Below are positions 22,703 through 22,789 of a DNA stretch of 22,789 bases, piece by piece. Under the pieces are notes generated by a model, which searched no databases, was not told the DNA's origin, and saw only the letters and a list, made by a program, of their open reading frames with translations. The DNA is from Acidobacteriota bacterium (GTDB lineage: Bacteria; Acidobacteriota; Terriglobia; Bryobacterales; Bryobacteraceae): NCBI GenBank assembly GCA_023436715.1, contig JAEZIJ010000087.1, positions 1 to 22,789 on the forward strand, in the 5' to 3' direction. Position numbers and translations under genes: made by a program. Position 1 is the first letter of the stretch, and every line of letters starts with the position of its first letter.

Positions 22703-22789
22703 AACTGCATTCACAAAGGACCGCTCTCCCGAAAATCACGGTCGACCAGCTAGATCAGCTCCCCAGAATCGGCGTTCATCGGTGTTGAT

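Overview
The window is GC-rich, densely coded bacterial chromosome. The gene mix suggests an Acidobacteriota genome of the Solibacter/Bryobacter kind: a secreted PIG-L deacetylase coupled to a sodium:solute symporter, a secretin with a C-terminal cohesin domain followed by two pseudopilins, a LolA-like exported protein, RHS genes, and intergenic hairpin repeats built on a GTATCAGGGCACGG core. This placement is an inference from gene content and style, not from a marker gene.

Positions 1-4343 are an RHS polymorphic-toxin locus. It opens with the 3' end of an RHS gene (1-1461) carrying its own C-terminal tip, followed 3 bases later by a candidate immunity gene (1465-2025). Downstream lie progressively decayed displaced tips. 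A second RHS core plus new tip (2286-3133) is broken by one apparent frameshift and overlaps a membrane-anchored candidate immunity gene (3130-3561). A third mini-core plus tip (3561-3812) is followed by a short ORF (3820-4029). A fourth scrap is scattered over two frames (4108-4343). This reads as a serial record of tip replacement.

Positions 4344-6400 hold bacterioferritin (all diiron and haem ligands present), a convergently overlapping patatin-like phospholipase, and an orphan YD-repeat-like ORF. Positions 6420-10703 form a tight three-gene unit: a secreted PIG-L/LmbE deacetylase, an unusually small (48 aa) single-pass membrane protein, and an SSS-family symporter, joined by overlapping reading frames and closed by a perfect 10-bp hairpin.

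Positions 10744-13438 (minus strand) carry a secreted Thr-rich protein with a PKD/Ig-like C-terminus and glgC (ADP-glucose synthesis). Positions 13582-14868 encode an ACS-type MFS transporter. A 280-bp repeat-rich gap follows, then smpB and pepA as a minus-strand pair. Positions 17224-20571 are a plus-strand operon for a type II secretion/type IV pilus-like machine: TPR-secretin-cohesin, then two tandem pseudopilins. The right end has a CPBP-family membrane protease whose start overlaps head-to-head with a LolA-like exported protein, and an AhpD/carboxymuconolactone-decarboxylase-like protein.

No rRNA, tRNA, CRISPR array, transposase or integrase was recognised. The points most worth a second look are the RHS tip array with its frameshift and candidate immunity genes, the 48-aa symporter partner, the secretin-cohesin fusion, the intergenic repeat cluster that contains the stop codons of both neighbouring genes, and a tandem duplication of the glgC ribosome binding site.
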